Shown here piece after piece: positions 61,939 to 64,000 of a DNA stretch of 64,000 nt (positions within the stretch are counted from its first letter, which is position 1; each line of letters starts with the position of its first letter). The position numbers were made by a program, and so were the translations under genes. Source of the stretch: Comamonadaceae bacterium (GTDB taxonomy: Bacteria > Pseudomonadota > Gammaproteobacteria > Burkholderiales > Burkholderiaceae_C); assembly GCA_027488215.1 (NCBI GenBank), contig JAIYCB010000015.1:1-64000 (forward strand), given 5' to 3'. The notes below the pieces were generated by a model. The model saw nothing but the letters and a program-made list of their open reading frames with translations, was not told the origin of the DNA and ran no database searches.

Positions 61939-63120
61939 TTAACCCAGAACTGTCTGGGCGACGATGTTGCGTTGCACTTCGTTGCTGCCGCCGTAGATGG
62001 TGGTCTTGCGCATGTTGAAGTAATTGGCGGCCAGGGGCGCATTGGCCAGCGTGCCGCCAGGGAAGTTGCCTTGCCAGCCCGCTTCCATGGCTTCGAAGAT
62101 GTAGGGCAGGCTGAAGGGGCCTGCGGCTTGCATCATCAGCTCGGTGTAGCGCTGCTGGATTTCGCTGCCCTTGATCTTCAAAAGGCCCGCGATGTCGAGC
62201 GAGTTCTTGCCTGACTTTTCGGCCGACAGCACGCGCAGCACCAGCATTTCGAGCGCGACGATGTCGACTTCGAGCTTCGCGATTTCGTCACGGAAGCGCA
62301 GGTCGTCGTAAACCCCTTCTGCCTTGGCGATGCGCTTCAAGCGCTCGAGTTCGCGCTTGGCGCGGTTCACATCGGCGATGTTGGTTCGCTCGTGGGCCAA
62401 CAGGTGCTTGGCGTAGTTCCAGCCCTTGTTTTCTTCGCCGATCAGGTTTTCTGCAGGCACCTCGACGTTGTCAAACCAGACTTCATTCACCTCGCACTCG
62501 CCATCCAACAGCTTGATGGGGCGCACGGTGATGCCGGGTGACTTCATGTCGATCAGCAAGAAAGAGATGCCGGTCTGTGGCTTGCCTTCGGTGCTGGTGC
62601 GCACCAGGCAGAAGATCCACTCGCCATACTGGCCCAAGGTGGTCCAGGTTTTTTGGCCATTGACGATGTATTTGTCGCCCACGCGCTCGGCGCGGGTTTT
62701 GAGGGACGCCAAGTCAGAGCCGGAGCCTGGTTCGCTGTAGCCTTGGCTCCACCAGACTTCGCCACTGGCGATGCCGGGCAAGAAGCGCTGTTGCTGCTCG
62801 GCATTGCCGAACGCCATGATCACCGGGGCCACCATCACGGGGCCAAAGGGCACCACACGGGGCGCACCGGCCAAGGCGCATTCTTCTTCAAACAAGTGTT
62901 TTTGTACCGCGGTCCAGCCGGGTCCGCCAAATTGAGTTGGCCAGCCGTAACCGAGCCAGCCTTTTTTGCCCAGAATTTTGGACCAGGCCTGCATGTCTTC
63001 ACGCGTCAGGCGCATCGCGTTGTGCACTTTGCGGGACAACTCGGGGGGCAAGTTTGCCTTGACCCAGCTGCGAACTTCGTCGCGGAAGGCGAGCTCTTCG
63101 GAGGTGAATGCCAAATCCAT
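61939..63120 (-). CDS. Acyl-CoA dehydrogenase, large-subunit type (PimC-like)
   Basis: A 393-residue ACAD. Seen parts are EVRSWVKANLPPELSRKV, WPTQFGGPGWTAVQKHLFEEECALAGAP, QGYSEPGSGSDLASLKTRAERVGDKYIVNGQKTWTT-type flavin-contact wording in the middle, and TTIYGGSNEVQRNIVAQTVLG at the C-terminus. This long-branch form is used for pimeloyl-CoA or similar dicarboxyl/aryl acyl-CoA substrates. It is the first gene of the pair. The substrate is inferred only from similarity of layout to PimC. Confidence 0.88.
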   Translation of the reverse strand: MDLAFTSEELAFRDEVRSWVKANLPPELSRKVHNAMRLTREDMQAWSKILGKKGWLGYGWPTQFGGPGWTAVQKHLFEEECALAGAPRVVPFGPVMVAPVIMAFGNAEQQQRFLPGIASGEVWWSQGYSEPGSGSDLASLKTRAERVGDKYIVNGQKTWTTLGQYGEWIFCLVRTSTEGKPQTGISFLLIDMKSPGITVRPIKLLDGECEVNEVWFDNVEVPAENLIGEENKGWNYAKHLLAHERTNIADVNRAKRELERLKRIAKAEGVYDDLRFRDEIAKLEVDIVALEMLVLRVLSAEKSGKNSLDIAGLLKIKGSEIQQRYTELMMQAAGPFSLPYIFEAMEAGWQGNFPGGTLANAPLAANYFNMRKTTIYGGSNEVQRNIVAQTVLG

Positions 63121-63239
63121 GGGGGTTTTCTTTCAAAATCAAACGACCGTGCTTTTTATCACGCCACTCCCTGGCGCGCTTGTCTTGGGTGCGACAAAAA
63201 GCATTTGCCATCGGGCGCGCTGTGATAATTCGCAGCCTC

Positions 63240-63827
63240 ATGAGAAACATCGTCATATTGATTTCCGGCGCGGGCTCCAACATGGCAGCCATCGTGCGCG
63301 CTGCACAGCAAGCGCAGTGGGCGCAGCGCCTGAACGTCCGCGTGGCCGCTGTCATCAGCAACAAGGCCGACGCCAGCGGTCTGGTTTGGGCCCAAGACCA
63401 GGGCATCGCCACGGCCGTGTTGGATCACAAGGGCTTTGCCAGCCGCGAAGACTTCGACGCCGCCTTGCGCACCAAAATCGACCAGTTCGCGCCCGATTTG
63501 CTGGTGCTGGCGGGTTTCATGCGCATCCTCACGCCCGGGTTTGTGGCGCATTACGACGGGCGCTTGCTCAACGTCCACCCGTCTTTGTTGCCCGCTTTTC
63601 CGGGTCTGGATACCCACCAGCGCGCCATCGATGCCGGTTGCCAATTTGCCGGGGCCACGGTGCACCAGGTCACGACCGAACTGGACCACGGCCCCATCCT
63701 GGCGCAAGCGGTGGTGCCGGTGTTGCCCGGCGACACCGCCGAGACCCTGGCTGCGCGGGTGCTCACCCAAGAGCACCTGATTTACCCGCGCGCCGTGGCG
63801 GCGTTTTTCAGTCCCCAATCCGCGTGA
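63240..63827 (+). CDS. purN: Phosphoribosylglycinamide formyltransferase
   Basis: A 195-residue GAR transformylase of purine synthesis using 10-formyltetrahydrofolate. Typical parts: IVILISGAGSNMAAIV at the start, VLAGFMRILTPGFVAHYDGRLLNVHPSLLPAFPGLDTHQRAI in the middle with the catalytic Asn-x-His, and GATVHQVTTELDHGPILAQAVVPV with the catalytic Asp. ATG 63240 is the family start. Its 3' end overlaps the convergent DUF1653 gene by 20 bases. Confidence 0.96.
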   Translation: MRNIVILISGAGSNMAAIVRAAQQAQWAQRLNVRVAAVISNKADASGLVWAQDQGIATAVLDHKGFASREDFDAALRTKIDQFAPDLLVLAGFMRILTPGFVAHYDGRLLNVHPSLLPAFPGLDTHQRAIDAGCQFAGATVHQVTTELDHGPILAQAVVPVLPGDTAETLAARVLTQEHLIYPRAVAAFFSPQSA

Positions 63828-64000
63828 AGCGCGGCTGGACCTGACCGTTGAATTCGGCCACTTCGGCAAACATGGCGGCAGGGCGCACCCACAGGCCCTG
63901 TTCACCATAAAGGGCTTGGTACAGCGTCATGGGCTGCAGATCTTCGCTGTGGCGCACGGTGCCCAACACGCGGTACTGGCCGCCTTTGTAATGCCGGTAG
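63808..64000 (-). CDS. DUF1653 domain protein (partial, C-terminal part)
   Basis: The minus strand from the window edge to the stop at 63810-63808 gives about 63 residues: YRHYKGGQYRVLGTVRHSED, then MTLYQALYGEQGLWVRPAAMFAEVAEFNGQVQPRFTRIGD. This is the DUF1653 pattern (Y-x-H-Y-K-G-x-x-Y, HSE, W-V-R-P-x-x-M-F). The N-terminus is outside the window. Function unknown. Convergent with purN, overlapping by 20 bases. Confidence 0.82.
   Translation of the reverse strand, partial: YRHYKGGQYRVLGTVRHSEDLQPMTLYQALYGEQGLWVRPAAMFAEVAEFNGQVQPRFTRIGD

Noticed and set aside
1-64000. CRISPR arrays, rRNA genes, intact insertion sequences and complete prophage genes
   Set aside because: I looked for regularly spaced repeats, rRNA-like stretches and intact transposase or phage frames and found none; only decayed recombinase/transposase relics are present.

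Overview
The window is a stretch of bacterial chromosome, most likely from a betaproteobacterium of the order Burkholderiales and probably the family Comamonadaceae (Limnohabitans/Rhodoferax-like). The reasons are gene content and order: a coxB-coxA-ctaG-coxC / SURF1-ctaA-ctaB-sco block with DUF2244, DUF2970 and DUF2909 companions, three periplasmic 'Bug' (TctC) binding proteins, ribF-ileS-lspA, an H-NS-type protein, and a palindromic GC-rich repeat of the kind I associate with Comamonadaceae lying inside recJ. No rRNA or CRISPR array was seen; there is one tRNA (Met, CAU).

Layout. 1-6.9 kb: end of an unknown membrane protein, a cluster of palindromes, an asparaginase/hydratase operon, tRNA-Met, a large FtsX-type permease, a truncated haemoglobin, an Smr protein and ApaH. 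6.9-8.2 kb: an AT-rich patch with H-NS and an RfaH/NusG-like factor. 8.2-15.2 kb: an isolated prenyl transferase paralogue, a P-type cation ATPase, an unknown protein, a MaoC hydratase, trmL-comF and a degenerate BioC-like protein. 15.3-25 kb: a complete aa3-type cytochrome oxidase structural and assembly block (CuA subunit with fused cytochrome c, subunits I and III, Cox11, SURF1, a second SCO-like protein, heme O and A synthases, Sco1), where products plausibly act together in building one membrane enzyme. 25-38.9 kb: a Tat-type Bug protein, rpoH with a perfect CIRCE operator, ftsY, an active/inactive M16 peptidase pair, rsmD-coaD, recJ, lolC-lolD, a TatD nuclease and a spermidine-synthase-like protein. 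39-45.6 kb: a tripartite tricarboxylate transporter (tctB-tctA, tctC) followed closely by a gamma-glutamyltransferase-like hydrolase, a DMT exporter and an atypical SDR.

45.6-51 kb is visibly more AT-rich than its flanks and looks acquired: a broken tyrosine-recombinase gene lies at its left edge and a possible IS3-type transposase relic at its right edge. Between them lies a compact catabolic unit: a LysR regulator divergent from an AtuA-like (DUF1446) protein, its separately encoded small C-terminal-type domain, a Bug binding protein and an SDR dehydrogenase. The substrate is unknown. This is the most interesting accessory unit in the window.

51-64 kb: a DMT exporter, a quinone oxidoreductase, a class V aminotransferase, ribF-ileS-lspA, an HNH nuclease, an exported ATP-dependent DNA ligase (Lig E type), a two-subunit acyl-CoA dehydrogenase pair, purN and the end of a DUF1653 gene. 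Starts were moved downstream of the longest open frame where a ribosome-binding site, family N-terminus or neighbour overlap supported it. All family assignments come from reading sequence motifs, not from database searches.
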